Shown in pieces: positions 8,443 through 16,540 of a DNA stretch of 64,000 nucleotides; position 1 is the first letter of the stretch; each line of letters opens with the position of its first letter. The DNA is from Polynucleobacter antarcticus (GTDB taxonomy: Bacteria > Pseudomonadota > Gammaproteobacteria > Burkholderiales > Burkholderiaceae). The notes beneath the pieces are model-generated. The model had not been told where the DNA came from and made no database searches. It saw only the letters and a list, made by a program, of their open reading frames with translations. The translations under genes were made by a program, and so were the position numbers. The stretch is taken from positions 1,178,001 to 1,242,000 of the forward strand of contig NZ_CP028941.1 of assembly GCF_013307245.1 (NCBI RefSeq). The letters are read 5' to 3'.

Positions 8443-10403
8443 TACTCAGACTTCTTAAGCTTAGCGACTGACATGAGCATTGACTGGACAGCGCCCTCTA
8501 AGGCGCTTAGTGAACCAGTCAATAAGGTATCGGATGAAACCTTTAAATTCTCGACCTGAGCAACCATCTCCTGTCCAAATTGTTTGAAAGAGCCCTCAAG
8601 AACTGCGTTAACTTGATTTAAATAATCTACGCTCTGCTTTTCAGCAGTTTTTAATGAACCTAAAATTCTCTCAAGATCAGATAACATTTGACTACTCAAA
8701 CCCACTTCTTTTTTGGCGTTATCAACTAAATTCTGAAGTTGTAACACATAGCCTTGAACTGATTCTCGAGACTCATCATATTTCTCAAAGGCTGTTCTCA
8801 CGGAGGATGAGGCTAGTTGTAAAGTGGAAGCAGTTTGCTCTAGTTGATCAGTAACAACGCGACTCTTATCAAATACCCCACCAATACTATCCCCTGCCTT
8901 TGTAAAGCGTTCTGCTGCTTCACGCATAACTAACGCCCCATCATTCATTCCAGAAATAGCGCCAGTAGCAGCATTCTGTATCGCCCGTATATTTTCTTCG
9001 GTTTTGAACGCTGCAGTCTTAACATCATCCATCAATTGAACGACGTTATCTGTCAATCCACTATACAACCCCTCAGTTTCAGCTACCATACGCTCAGTCC
9101 GTGCTTTATCAGCAACAGCTTGATTTTCTCTTTCTGTAGATATTACAGAAATTGATTTTTCGAGCTCAGAAAGTATTTTTTGCATGGTCTCATCCATGGC
9201 TTCTTTAGTTTGGCTTTGCTGCTCAAGAATTAACTTTCTTAATTCCTCAACAAAACTTCGCAATTGCACATTCATTTGCTCCTGTGCTAAGGCTGCTTTT
9301 GACATTGACTCTTCCATCTTCGCTGACATTTCCGATGTAGCTTTTTGACCAGCTCCAGAAATATCTGTGATTAAACGAGTCATGGCTTCTTGAACCATAG
9401 TCATAGAGTCTGATGATTTTTGAATTGCTGAATTAATATTTTGAATCTGAGATCCAAAGGTTTCATCAATTTTTGCCATAAAGGCACTGAGCAAGTTTTC
9501 AAGCATGCCAGTAACAGCGCCCCCTTGCTCTCCAGATGCTTTGGCCACGACATCCATCAAATCTTTCATTGGGGCATCTAAGCTATCCTTTATTGCTCCT
9601 GAAATTTGAGATGATATATTTTGAGCTGACTGAAGTTGCGCATTTATTTGCTTATCTGCTACTTCATGCATCAATAACTTTAAATCATCTATTAATGCGT
9701 CCTTTAGACTTGCTGTATTTGCTGAACTTTTCTCAGATGCACTTACCAATCTATACAGGTATTCTTCACCAACACCTTTAGAGAATAAATCATCTATTCG
9801 GTTATTTACAGTCTCTAATAACCGGTAACATTTATTTAATGTCTTCTTTTCAAAGTATGTAAGAAAGATAGCTGCAAAAATTGCAAGTCCAGATCCAATA
9901 AATGCTGAGGTTACCTCATGTAGTAAAAATTCAAGCGTTCTATCAGGTTCTGCGGGATTAAATTGAAACAGTCCTACTACAAGACCACTAAATGTTCCAA
10001 TAATCCCAACGCCAGTTAAGATTCCTGGCAAGTGTCGATAGAAATCTGCGTCAATCTGGGTGTCAACTACCGACTCTTTTGAAAAATAAATTTCCGAGGT
10101 TGACGTAGCACGTATTGATATCGGCTCACCATCTGGAGCCCTCACTAAATGCAAGGTATCTTCATACTCAGCCCACAAATGCTTGAATGGCTCTGCGGAA
10201 AATATAGGCTTTAAATTTGATATTTCTAGTATTTGATTATTTTCTTTTTTATACCTCTGCAACCCATCTGCAATCTTTACCAATTCAAGCTGAATTTTTT
10301 TTGCTGGATTTTGATATTGGGTAATAAAACGAGATAAAAGAAATCCAATTACAGCGAAAACTGGCACTAATATTAGCCAATTCAAATTTGCTAGCAGGCT
10401 CAT
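8442..10403 (-). CDS. zorA: Zorya type I protein ZorA (MotA/TolQ/ExbB-like, long helical tail)
   Basis: Inner-membrane motor subunit, 653 residues. Membrane segments lie at about residues 7-25, 128-150 and 168-190, the middle pair matching the MotA/TolQ-ExbB core. From about 200 to the end the protein is predicted helical and coiled-coil, rich in A, E, S, K and Q, the long intracellular tail typical of type I ZorA. It is the first gene of a four-gene operon. The start at 10403 is followed directly by the first membrane helix. A 17-bp inverted repeat with a -10-like hexamer lies 62-94 bases upstream, so the operon probably belongs to the island regulon described at 23553. Confidence 0.92.
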   Translation of the reverse strand: MSLLANLNWLILVPVFAVIGFLLSRFITQYQNPAKKIQLELVKIADGLQRYKKENNQILEISNLKPIFSAEPFKHLWAEYEDTLHLVRAPDGEPISIRATSTSEIYFSKESVVDTQIDADFYRHLPGILTGVGIIGTFSGLVVGLFQFNPAEPDRTLEFLLHEVTSAFIGSGLAIFAAIFLTYFEKKTLNKCYRLLETVNNRIDDLFSKGVGEEYLYRLVSASEKSSANTASLKDALIDDLKLLMHEVADKQINAQLQSAQNISSQISGAIKDSLDAPMKDLMDVVAKASGEQGGAVTGMLENLLSAFMAKIDETFGSQIQNINSAIQKSSDSMTMVQEAMTRLITDISGAGQKATSEMSAKMEESMSKAALAQEQMNVQLRSFVEELRKLILEQQSQTKEAMDETMQKILSELEKSISVISTERENQAVADKARTERMVAETEGLYSGLTDNVVQLMDDVKTAAFKTEENIRAIQNAATGAISGMNDGALVMREAAERFTKAGDSIGGVFDKSRVVTDQLEQTASTLQLASSSVRTAFEKYDESRESVQGYVLQLQNLVDNAKKEVGLSSQMLSDLERILGSLKTAEKQSVDYLNQVNAVLEGSFKQFGQEMVAQVENLKVSSDTLLTGSLSALEGAVQSMLMSVAKLKKSE

Positions 10404-10464
10404 TGTTTACTTCTTTCTTTACTATAGACTCATATATTGGGAGTTATCTATACATTTTATATTG

Positions 10465-10497
10465 AGATTTACCTTAGAGTGGCTCAGTTTGTGAGCT
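10465..10497 (-). promoter_or_regulatory. Operator (inverted repeat) and -10 for zorABCD
   Basis: The 17-bp inverted repeat GGCTCAGTTTGTGAGCT (10481-10497) reads AGCTCA-N5-TGAGCC on the minus strand. Ten bases downstream sits the -10-like hexamer AAATCT (10470-10465), one of the weaker ones in the set. The same layout recurs at seven other sites in the window. No TTGACA-like -35 is present: its place falls inside the repeat. Confidence 0.65.
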
Positions 10498-10650
10498 TTA
10501 ATTTATACATCCCGCAATTGCTATTTTATTCGTTTATCAATCAAATAAGTTAATCGAGCATAAGATTACTTAAAACTTATTGAGTATATTTTTCCTAAAC
10601 TTTATTTAATGCAGTTAGCAAATTAACTGACCTCTGAGCATGTGATGAGG

Positions 10651-10863
10651 CTAGGGTAAGTGTGGCTCTTTAAATATTAAGTTAATGCCATCGATAGCTG
10701 ATTTTGACGACCAGCACTGTCCAAGGTGTCTTCCTTGACTTCCCGTACTGGGAAATCCAACCGACACCTTAACTGGCGGAATGGAGTAACCCATTCTTTC
10801 AAATAAGGGCTTGATGTGGGCTACTGCTTGATTTAGCCATTGTTCGCGAATGATTTCTGTCAT
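10651..10863 (-). pseudogene. Truncated SprT-like protein gene
   Basis: Only 70 residues remain. The start resembles SprT-like metallopeptidase-fold proteins common on plasmids and islands (REQWLNQAVAHIKPLFERMG, then VKVSVGFPSTGS and GRHLGQCW). The reading frame then runs out after INLIF into an unrelated KEPHLP tail and a stop. The HExxH-containing half that should follow is absent. The break lies on the side of the zorABCD operon, so the gene was probably cut when that module was inserted or rearranged. It is preceded by two intact small genes at short spacing. The family call is from memory of similar proteins. Confidence 0.6.
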
Positions 10864-10873
10864 TAGCTACTTT

Positions 10874-11071
10874 CTAATGATCTAAATAACTACGCTTTTC
10901 AGACATGCGCATGAAGTCTAAACTCAACGCCTTTGACTTTTTACGCTCCCAGTCTTCAGGAAAAGCAATATCTTGTTTAATTAGTAGTCCTAAGCGTATT
11001 TCCTCCCTATCCTCCATCTCATCATCAGTTGCAACGACAGTGATCTTTTCTCTAAAGTTATTGGTATCCAC
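10874..11071 (-). CDS. Small hypothetical protein
   Basis: A 65-residue, highly charged protein with no signal peptide or membrane segment (motifs ATDDEMEDREEIRLG and KSKALSLDFMRMSEKRSYLDH). I do not recognise a family. It starts 9 bases after the 11081-11416 gene and ends 10 bases before the truncated SprT-like gene, so the three form one operon driven by the operator at 11466. Support for being real comes from the tight spacing. Confidence 0.55.
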   Translation of the reverse strand: MDTNNFREKITVVATDDEMEDREEIRLGLLIKQDIAFPEDWERKKSKALSLDFMRMSEKRSYLDH

Positions 11072-11080
11072 GGGGAGTCT

Positions 11081-11416
11081 TTAACGATCGGCTTTAGCTG
11101 CATGGTCAAGGGAGATGTAATTGAGCCAATAGACCTTCATGCTTGGTCCAAAGATTTGATCAATCAAAATAGCGTCCACCTTAGCTGGGTCATCCTCATT
11201 CATTAAGGCGACCTTTAAGCCCTTCTCAATCAGAATCCGTTGATAGGCTCTTGCACTGTCATGGTCTTCAAAGGAAATCCGCACCAGATCATCGCCAATA
11301 GCTAGCGTACTCAGATCTTGTAAATCATAGATAAATTGACCGTAACCGCCTTTGTAGCGCTCAAATAAGGCGCCCTTCTTAATTAGTACCGTTACACCAT
11401 CTATTAATACAGGCAT
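11081..11416 (-). CDS. Hypothetical protein, first gene of a small regulated operon
   Basis: A soluble acidic protein of 111 residues, of unknown family. It has an alternating strand/helix pattern with a visible ISFEDHDSARAYQRILIEKGL segment reminiscent of small alpha/beta folds; I cannot assign a function. A good ribosome-binding site (GCGGAGGATC) lies just before the ATG at 11416. The inverted-repeat operator with its TAATCT hexamer sits about 35-66 bases upstream, giving a leader of roughly 27 bases. Two small genes follow at 9-10 base spacing. Confidence 0.62.
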   Translation of the reverse strand: MPVLIDGVTVLIKKGALFERYKGGYGQFIYDLQDLSTLAIGDDLVRISFEDHDSARAYQRILIEKGLKVALMNEDDPAKVDAILIDQIFGPSMKVYWLNYISLDHAAKADR

Positions 11417-11449
11417 AGATCCTCCGCGGGGTTGGCTATCAGAGGATTC

Positions 11450-11482
11450 AGATTAGGGGTTGGCTAGCTCACCTATCGAGCT
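11450..11482 (-). promoter_or_regulatory. Operator (inverted repeat) and -10 for the 11416 operon
   Basis: Inverted repeat AGCTCACCTATCGAGCT at 11466-11482, extended outward by TAG/CTA. Ten bases downstream on the minus strand is TAATCT (11455-11450). This is the most diverged of the eight copies (CGAGCT in one half) yet keeps the same spacing. Confidence 0.62.
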
Positions 11483-11625
11483 AGTTAGAGATCAAAAATG
11501 TATTTTTACCTCCTCCCTGAAGAAGAGAGGTGTGAAAATACTTAAAAAAATATGCCTAAACGAGCTACCCTTGCAAAAAAATATCGTTAGGAACTTCAAA
11601 CCAGTCTAAATCAAGGGTAATGGCA

Positions 11626-12498
11626 TTAGAAATTAGCTGAAGACTGAAATTTAGAAACAAAAGTTTTATATTCCGGTAAGCTTTTTATATGGCTATGATT
11701 CGGCTGATTGGCGTGACACCCAATGCAAAGACAGACCAAATTTTCAGGTCGGCAGTCATTTTTAAGGGCATTTTTATGGTGAACATGAAGGAAGTTTTTT
11801 AATTCTTCACTTAATTCAATACCACATCCAGGCTGTTGGCAACGATATCGAAGCTGACGCTTTAACTCCCTTGATATTTGATCCCAGTTTTCAGGGTAGT
11901 CATTAATAGGGGCAGTAGCAGATGTATAGACAGGAACTACGGGATGCAAAGACTTTGGATACTTTTCAAAAAATCGCTTTGGGGAAAATTTAGAAACTAT
12001 TGCGGACCTAGAATTTTTCGACATTTGATTGAAAAAACCATCCCAAGCTAGATTCTCTAAACAGTTTTGACATACATCTAATTTTGTAATTTTTAAGGGC
12101 CCAGTGTTGTAGCGTATATAAAAATTTCCATCCTCGGCTTCGGCTACAACATATTTTTCGAATCTACCTGATGATTTCATCTCAATAAGAGTTCTACAAT
12201 TTGAAATATGGAACCTCGGTATATGAGTGCGCCCACCATGGTCAGCTACATCACGAATATGTATTAAAACTCGCCTACCGTCAAAAATAAGAGTGCCATC
12301 GGGATAAGCCGATATTGAACCGAAATCAACATCTAAACCTTGTACCGGTATTAATACAGGCGGGGGCGGCGGTGGATCGCGTCTTTTAAATTGAGGGGCA
12401 GGCAAAACAATAGAAAGCTTATAAAAAGAGAGGGGGGCCTTGATTCTAGATCTCAAGCTATTTAATGAAGCGCTTTCAATAAAGTCAGGAAGTTTCAT
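11626..12498 (-). CDS. zorE: Zorya type II protein ZorE (HNH endonuclease)
   Basis: Nuclease effector of a type II Zorya system, 290 residues. An N-terminal run of six prolines (about residues 42-47) precedes a beta-rich region, then a CQNC pair. The C-terminal HNH nuclease (about 215-268) shows zinc ligands CQQPGC and CLCIGC, the catalytic VHH followed by KN, and the closing CHAN. It starts 8 bases after the zorB stop of the same operon. Type II Zorya consists of zorA, zorB and zorE, which is exactly the arrangement here. Because the adjacent zorB is frameshifted, the activity of this copy is uncertain. Confidence 0.88.
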   Translation of the reverse strand: MKLPDFIESASLNSLRSRIKAPLSFYKLSIVLPAPQFKRRDPPPPPPVLIPVQGLDVDFGSISAYPDGTLIFDGRRVLIHIRDVADHGGRTHIPRFHISNCRTLIEMKSSGRFEKYVVAEAEDGNFYIRYNTGPLKITKLDVCQNCLENLAWDGFFNQMSKNSRSAIVSKFSPKRFFEKYPKSLHPVVPVYTSATAPINDYPENWDQISRELKRQLRYRCQQPGCGIELSEELKNFLHVHHKNALKNDCRPENLVCLCIGCHANQPNHSHIKSLPEYKTFVSKFQSSANF

Positions 12499-12506
12499 TT
12501 TGCAGC

Positions 12507-13170
12507 CTACTTTATTGCAATGAGTTGATCGAGTCGATCGGAAGCATTAGTTACGATCCGAAATTCAACGCGTTGGTTGAGCTCAGGCTTAGGATTATTG
12601 GGGATAGGCTGGGAAGAAGAAAGTCCATTTGCCGTAATGTGTTTTTGAAACCATATCTCCTCATCTATAAATACTGGCAAAGACATAATAAACCTTAGAG
12701 TAGACCTCGTTCTTTCTTGAGATAAGCTCATATTTAAAAAATATGCCTCACTAGAAGAAACATCTTTCCAAGCTTTACTTGTGTGCCCTTCAATTCTAAT
12801 TTCTTTAATTGCACTCTTAAATTTATCACTACGAATAATTTTTATGTACCGAGGGAAAAAATCTCGTAACATATTTTGAAATTCAGGCCTCAGTTCAGAC
12901 GATTGAGTTGCAAACTGAACACTTGGATTATTAAATCGAATCGTCATATCTCCAAGTAATTCTGCGTCCCATTGCTTGAAGCTTTCTTTAAATTCATTTT
13001 GAAGCGCTAGCTGCATATTGCTTTTTACATCCTTAAATTCGTCAAGAACTAAAGTGGTTGTTTTTTCTAACATACTGAATGTAGACAGCTGTAATGAGCA
13101 TAAAAACCATCATTAGCCCTGTCATTAAATCAGCTAGGGGTATCCAATGAGCCTGTCTTGATCCCTCCAT
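12507..13170 (-). pseudogene. zorB: Zorya type II zorB, split by a one-base frameshift
   Basis: The start is ATG 13170, 4 bases after the zorA stop, with an AAAGGTG Shine-Dalgarno. The first frame encodes HWIPLADLMTGLMMVFMLIT, a stator membrane helix with Asp14, and ends at a TGA at 13044-13042. The OmpA-like part (188 codons, with EGHTSKAW and NQRVEFRI motifs) is in the next frame, open from an ATG at 13073. Dropping one A from the A6 run at 13066-13061 fuses them into a normal ZorB of about 220 residues. As it stands, the peptidoglycan domain is not tethered to the membrane. The cause could be true mutation, assembly error, or +1 recoding. Confidence 0.82.
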
Positions 13171-13174
13171 TTAA

Positions 13175-14443
13175 TTAAACACCTTTCGTCATGTTAACAA
13201 CATCACGAAGTCTTTCAGTTAAGGGCGTATAGTCCTGAACAAATTTTTCAGATAATGAGGCTAATTGCTGCCCCAAACTGACGAGAGCTTTTTCAAGCTC
13301 AGCTTCTAAATTTTTATCAAGAGTTTCAAAATTCTTTTTAAGTAACTCATTTGTATTTGAAATTTGATCGTTTACTTTATTTTGTATCTCGGGGACTGTT
13401 TTATTGAGCATTTCCCCAAATGTCTGAATCTGCTTCTTTGTCTCTTCTGTAAGAGAAATAGTTGAAGACTTAAAAGTTTCCGTCAGATCTTCTAGCTTAG
13501 AGGTAAAGGACGGCTCAACCGCTTTCATATCAATGAGGACTTTGGCTAAGGACTCCTGAGATTGAGACATGATTTCATATTGCGATTGAAACTGGGTCAG
13601 CAAATCACGAAGCTTAACTGCTGACTCAGTATATGCATCTGCATTATTAACAACAATCTTGAATGAATCGGATGACATCTTTAAACTTTCAGCACCATCT
13701 CTTTGGACAGCCTGAAGCTTATCCAGCTCTTCCTTATACTGCTGCTGCCAAGTAACAAGTTTTTCAACTGCGTAGTTGAGTTGTTTAAAATTTTCTCCAA
13801 ATTGTTCTTTGAGTTGAGTATTGAATTCATTTATTACTTTTTCAAGAGCAGCTATTAATGCTTTGGAACCCAATTCACTGACCTTATCAGCAAAATCATC
13901 AAGTGATTTACGCAAGCCAATTGCGTGATCATTTTGCTCTTGCCTCATTAATTTTATTTGACTGATTAAGCTAGAGTCATTTTCGCCTGCAATTGTTTTT
14001 CTCAATAAACTAATACCTGTTACTACATCATCCAAGCTTGCAGATTGAGGCTCATCACTACTACTCTGAATTGGAGCTGCCCCAAACCTTTGCCGCAGCT
14101 TGATTGCTAAGGCGCCAAATACTCCGCATACTGAGGCCCAAAAAGCAGTTTTTACCCCATTGAGTAACTGAGGTACTGAATTTGTAACATCCTTAGGATC
14201 AAAGCTTAATAAGGCAAGTGCAATCCCAACAAAGCACCCAAATATTCCCATAGTAGTAAGAATCTCTGGTCCATGAGTAGCCGCAAACCGATCATACTTA
14301 TAAACTAAAAGATAAAAGGTTGACCCCAAAATAGCTACCATAAAAAATACAGTGACTGGATCCTTAAGGATTTCTACAAATCCAATAGCCATCACCGTCG
14401 ATGAATAAGTTACTAAAAACAGAATAAAGGGCAGAATCTTCAT
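13175..14443 (-). CDS. zorA: Zorya type II protein ZorA (MotA/TolQ/ExbB-like)
   Basis: Motor subunit of the second Zorya system, 422 residues, shorter-tailed than the 653-residue type I ZorA at 8442. Predicted membrane segments lie at about residues 4-22, 30-48, 62-80 and 98-116. The motif GPEILTTMGIFGCFVGIALAL matches the TolQ/MotA core. The rest (about 145-422) is a helical coiled-coil tail. The C-terminal stop is 4 bases from the zorB ATG. The 290-bp region upstream (14444-14733) holds the operator of the divergent gene 14734. I see no clear promoter of its own for zorA. Confidence 0.88.
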   Translation of the reverse strand: MKILPFILFLVTYSSTVMAIGFVEILKDPVTVFFMVAILGSTFYLLVYKYDRFAATHGPEILTTMGIFGCFVGIALALLSFDPKDVTNSVPQLLNGVKTAFWASVCGVFGALAIKLRQRFGAAPIQSSSDEPQSASLDDVVTGISLLRKTIAGENDSSLISQIKLMRQEQNDHAIGLRKSLDDFADKVSELGSKALIAALEKVINEFNTQLKEQFGENFKQLNYAVEKLVTWQQQYKEELDKLQAVQRDGAESLKMSSDSFKIVVNNADAYTESAVKLRDLLTQFQSQYEIMSQSQESLAKVLIDMKAVEPSFTSKLEDLTETFKSSTISLTEETKKQIQTFGEMLNKTVPEIQNKVNDQISNTNELLKKNFETLDKNLEAELEKALVSLGQQLASLSEKFVQDYTPLTERLRDVVNMTKGV

Positions 14444-14678
14444 TAGTATTTAAATTCTTATTAAAAATAGAAGTTCCAATAATAACAAATACATTGAGAA
14501 ACTCTTATCTTTATACCCAATACTCACTAGCAAATTGTTTTTGAATGGCCCTTCGTCCGCCTCATATTTACGGCCTCAGAATATTAATAGATTGTGTTTG
14601 CCAATAAATGAGAATTTAAGAATTAAAGTATCAGCCCATGTATAGTTTTCTAATAAAAGCCTTCAATAGCTCTCATTA

Positions 14679-14711
14679 AGCTCATCTCTTGAGCCTTTAA
14701 TGCTCTATAAA
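14679..14711 (+). promoter_or_regulatory. Operator (inverted repeat) and -10 for the 14734 operon
   Basis: Inverted repeat AGCTCATCTCTTGAGCC at 14679-14695, ten bases, then TATAAA at 14706-14711. The predicted transcript would start about 16 bases before the ATG at 14734. The repeat also lies between this gene and the divergent Zorya type II operon, so it could influence both. Confidence 0.65.
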
Positions 14712-14733
14712 AGCTTTTTGCACAGGAGACTTC

Positions 14734-15171
14734 ATGACAGCTCAAGCATCAGAACGCCTCAAACGTGGCGATAAAGAATTGCGGATGTGTACTACCCCAC
14801 TAGATACTTACTTGCGCCAGTCCAATATTGAGTTCGAATCGTCTAATACTGCTAATTGGCGTGGGTATGTAGGCACCTGGGAAATTAAAGGTGCTGACGG
14901 CGTAGAGCGTCTTTACTTGGTGGGGCTTTCTGCTAATAAGTCTTATGAAGAAATTTTAAGCTTATCTGATCTTTTTCCAGATCATCCTAATGGTGTATTT
15001 GCTCACTGGTTTACTGGAGAAGTTCGCTGCCCTACTGGCAATCTAATCGACTATGTTCATGGGGGCTATGCCAGCAAGTATGAGTACGACTATTTCTTTG
15101 AATTTAAGAAAGGTGTTCTAGTAAATCAAAGGGCTGTTCACAACACGCTAGATGAGGATAAAGGTGCTTAA
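14734..15171 (+). CDS. Hypothetical protein
   Basis: A soluble protein of 145 residues, of unknown function. The C-terminal half has a distinctive set of aromatic residues and motifs (GVFAHWFTGEVRCPTGNL, then YVHGGYASKYEYDYFFEF). That pattern resembles a conserved hypothetical family in Proteobacteria which I cannot name. A strong Shine-Dalgarno (CAGGAG) precedes the ATG. It is followed by a membrane-protein gene overlapping its end by 20 bases, and it is under the shared operator at 14679. Confidence 0.65.
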   Translation: MTAQASERLKRGDKELRMCTTPLDTYLRQSNIEFESSNTANWRGYVGTWEIKGADGVERLYLVGLSANKSYEEILSLSDLFPDHPNGVFAHWFTGEVRCPTGNLIDYVHGGYASKYEYDYFFEFKKGVLVNQRAVHNTLDEDKGA

Positions 15172-15787
15172 TAACTTCGATCTACGTAACTTCAATCTAC
15201 TTAGCTTTGATTTAAACAACCTATGGCACTTAGCTGTCCTCTATGCTGGCTTGGGTTTATTGATTGCGCTCACTTTCTTTTTGTTGAGCCTTAAGGATAG
15301 GCCGTCTAGATCAGCCAGGCAGCTCATTCAAGCTATCCGCCCTAGAAAGGATCCTTTTTATTATTTAAAGGAGATCCTAGTTCAAGGGGTTGCCATCATG
15401 GCGATTGTTGTTGGATGGCCAGCATTCTTGGTATGGGCTGCATTACATAAGCGGAGTGAAGCTAGAGCCAAGATTGAGGCTGATGAGCCCAAATTTGATT
15501 GCCAACCTAGTCATTTACTTTATGCAGTAAGTATTAAGGAAGCTGAAGCAGAGAATTTCTATACAGATCCATTAGGAGGAACACCTGCTATTCCTTTTGG
15601 TCATCTCAATAAAGCTTGGCATATTTTTCTAGGGCAAAGAATCGATGGTGATCAATTGCGTGCTTATCGTATTCCCAAAGGTAGTCCCTTTGGTCGTCAT
15701 CTCTGGATGTCTGAAGGGGATGTGAGTGGCTATGCCCTGCTGCGTAATGGCGCTATCGTGGCTGAGTTTGTTTGCGAGGAGTCTTAG
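15152..15787 (+). CDS. Hypothetical membrane protein
   Basis: A protein of 211 residues with two predicted membrane helices: about 25-45 (WHLAVLYAGLGLLIALTFFLL) and 75-97 (VAIMAIVVGWPAFLVW). They are joined by a basic loop and followed by a soluble C-terminal region of about 110 residues. I do not recognise the family. The start is uncertain: ATG 15152 lies inside the upstream gene and GTG 15163 is an alternative. The overlap with 14734-15171 suggests coupled translation in a two-gene operon. Confidence 0.62.
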   Translation: MRIKVLNNFDLRNFNLLSFDLNNLWHLAVLYAGLGLLIALTFFLLSLKDRPSRSARQLIQAIRPRKDPFYYLKEILVQGVAIMAIVVGWPAFLVWAALHKRSEARAKIEADEPKFDCQPSHLLYAVSIKEAEAENFYTDPLGGTPAIPFGHLNKAWHIFLGQRIDGDQLRAYRIPKGSPFGRHLWMSEGDVSGYALLRNGAIVAEFVCEES

Positions 15788-15884
15788 AGCTCTTGTTGCT
15801 TAGCTTCATTTCTTAACTTTATTCCTACAAGACTTTCAGTAATATCTGATGTAATATGTGTATCATTATTGGTACGCTATTGGG

Positions 15885-16232
15885 ATGAGAACACCCATCC
15901 TAAATGTGCACTTTTATGAATCGGAACAAGGTCAAGAACCTGTAAAGCAGTGGTTGAGGCTTCTACCTCAAGGTGACAAGAAGTCAATTGGAGAGGATAT
16001 CAAAACAGTTCAGTTTGGTTGGCCTCTTGGAATGCCGCTCGTTAGGCATATGGGTGACCGTATTTGGGAAGTGAGAAGCAAAGTGGGTAACGGCATAGCT
16101 AGGGTGATGTTTGTACTTGATGGCAATTCCATGATCTTGATACATGGCTTTATCAAGAAGCAACAAAAGACGCCTAAACCGGATTTAGATTTAGCTAAGG
16201 AAAGAATTAAAAAGTTAAGGAATCGCTCATGA
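15885..16232 (+). CDS. higB: HigB/RelE-type toxin (Gp49-like)
   Basis: Probable mRNA interferase toxin of the RelE/HigB superfamily. I prefer the ATG at 15885 (115 residues, MRTPILNVHFYESEQG) to the upstream GTG at 15858. Visible family features are the YESEQGQEPVKQWL start, the basic core EVRSKVGNGIARVMFVLDG, and the HGFIKKQQKTP motif followed by a DLAKERIKKL helix. It overlaps the antitoxin gene by 4 bases (ATGA), the usual toxin-first HigBA order. The target and activity are inferred from family only. Confidence 0.85.
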   Translation: MRTPILNVHFYESEQGQEPVKQWLRLLPQGDKKSIGEDIKTVQFGWPLGMPLVRHMGDRIWEVRSKVGNGIARVMFVLDGNSMILIHGFIKKQQKTPKPDLDLAKERIKKLRNRS

Positions 16233-16516
16233 AGAAAAAACATATCGGCAGTAATTTTGATGACTTTTTAAAGGAAGAATCTCAATTTGAGAATGCTACT
16301 GCTGTTGCAGTTAAACGCGTCATTGCTTGGCAGATTGAACAAGAGATGGAAAAGCAAAAACTGACAAAGACACTCATGGCCAAGAAAATGCACACTAGCC
16401 GAGCAGCTTTAAATCGACTACTCGATGAAAGTGATACCAGCTTGACTCTAGTAACCCTAGCTAGTGCAGCAGCAGCTCTTGGTAAGAGCATTCAATTTAA
16501 GCTAAAGGCAGCCTAA
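16229..16516 (+). CDS. higA: HigA-type antitoxin (XRE-family HTH)
   Basis: Antitoxin partner of the preceding toxin, 95 residues. A helix-turn-helix is visible at about residues 45-85 (KLTKTLMAKKMHTSRAALNRL, then LDES and LVTLASAAAALGK). Antitoxins of this type neutralise the toxin by binding and repress their own operon. The ATGA overlap with the toxin ensures coupled expression. The neighbouring gene on the right is convergent and ends 25 bases away. Confidence 0.86.
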   Translation: MKKKHIGSNFDDFLKEESQFENATAVAVKRVIAWQIEQEMEKQKLTKTLMAKKMHTSRAALNRLLDESDTSLTLVTLASAAAALGKSIQFKLKAA

Positions 16517-16540
16517 GCCTCCTAAGTGGCTTTTCTTTTC

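Noticed and set aside
13058..13068. Canonical -1 frameshift heptamer A AAA AAC inside zorB of the type II system
   Set aside because: It is in phase, but a -1 shift there leads to a stop codon within four codons and not to the OmpA frame; the needed shift is +1 or a deletion.
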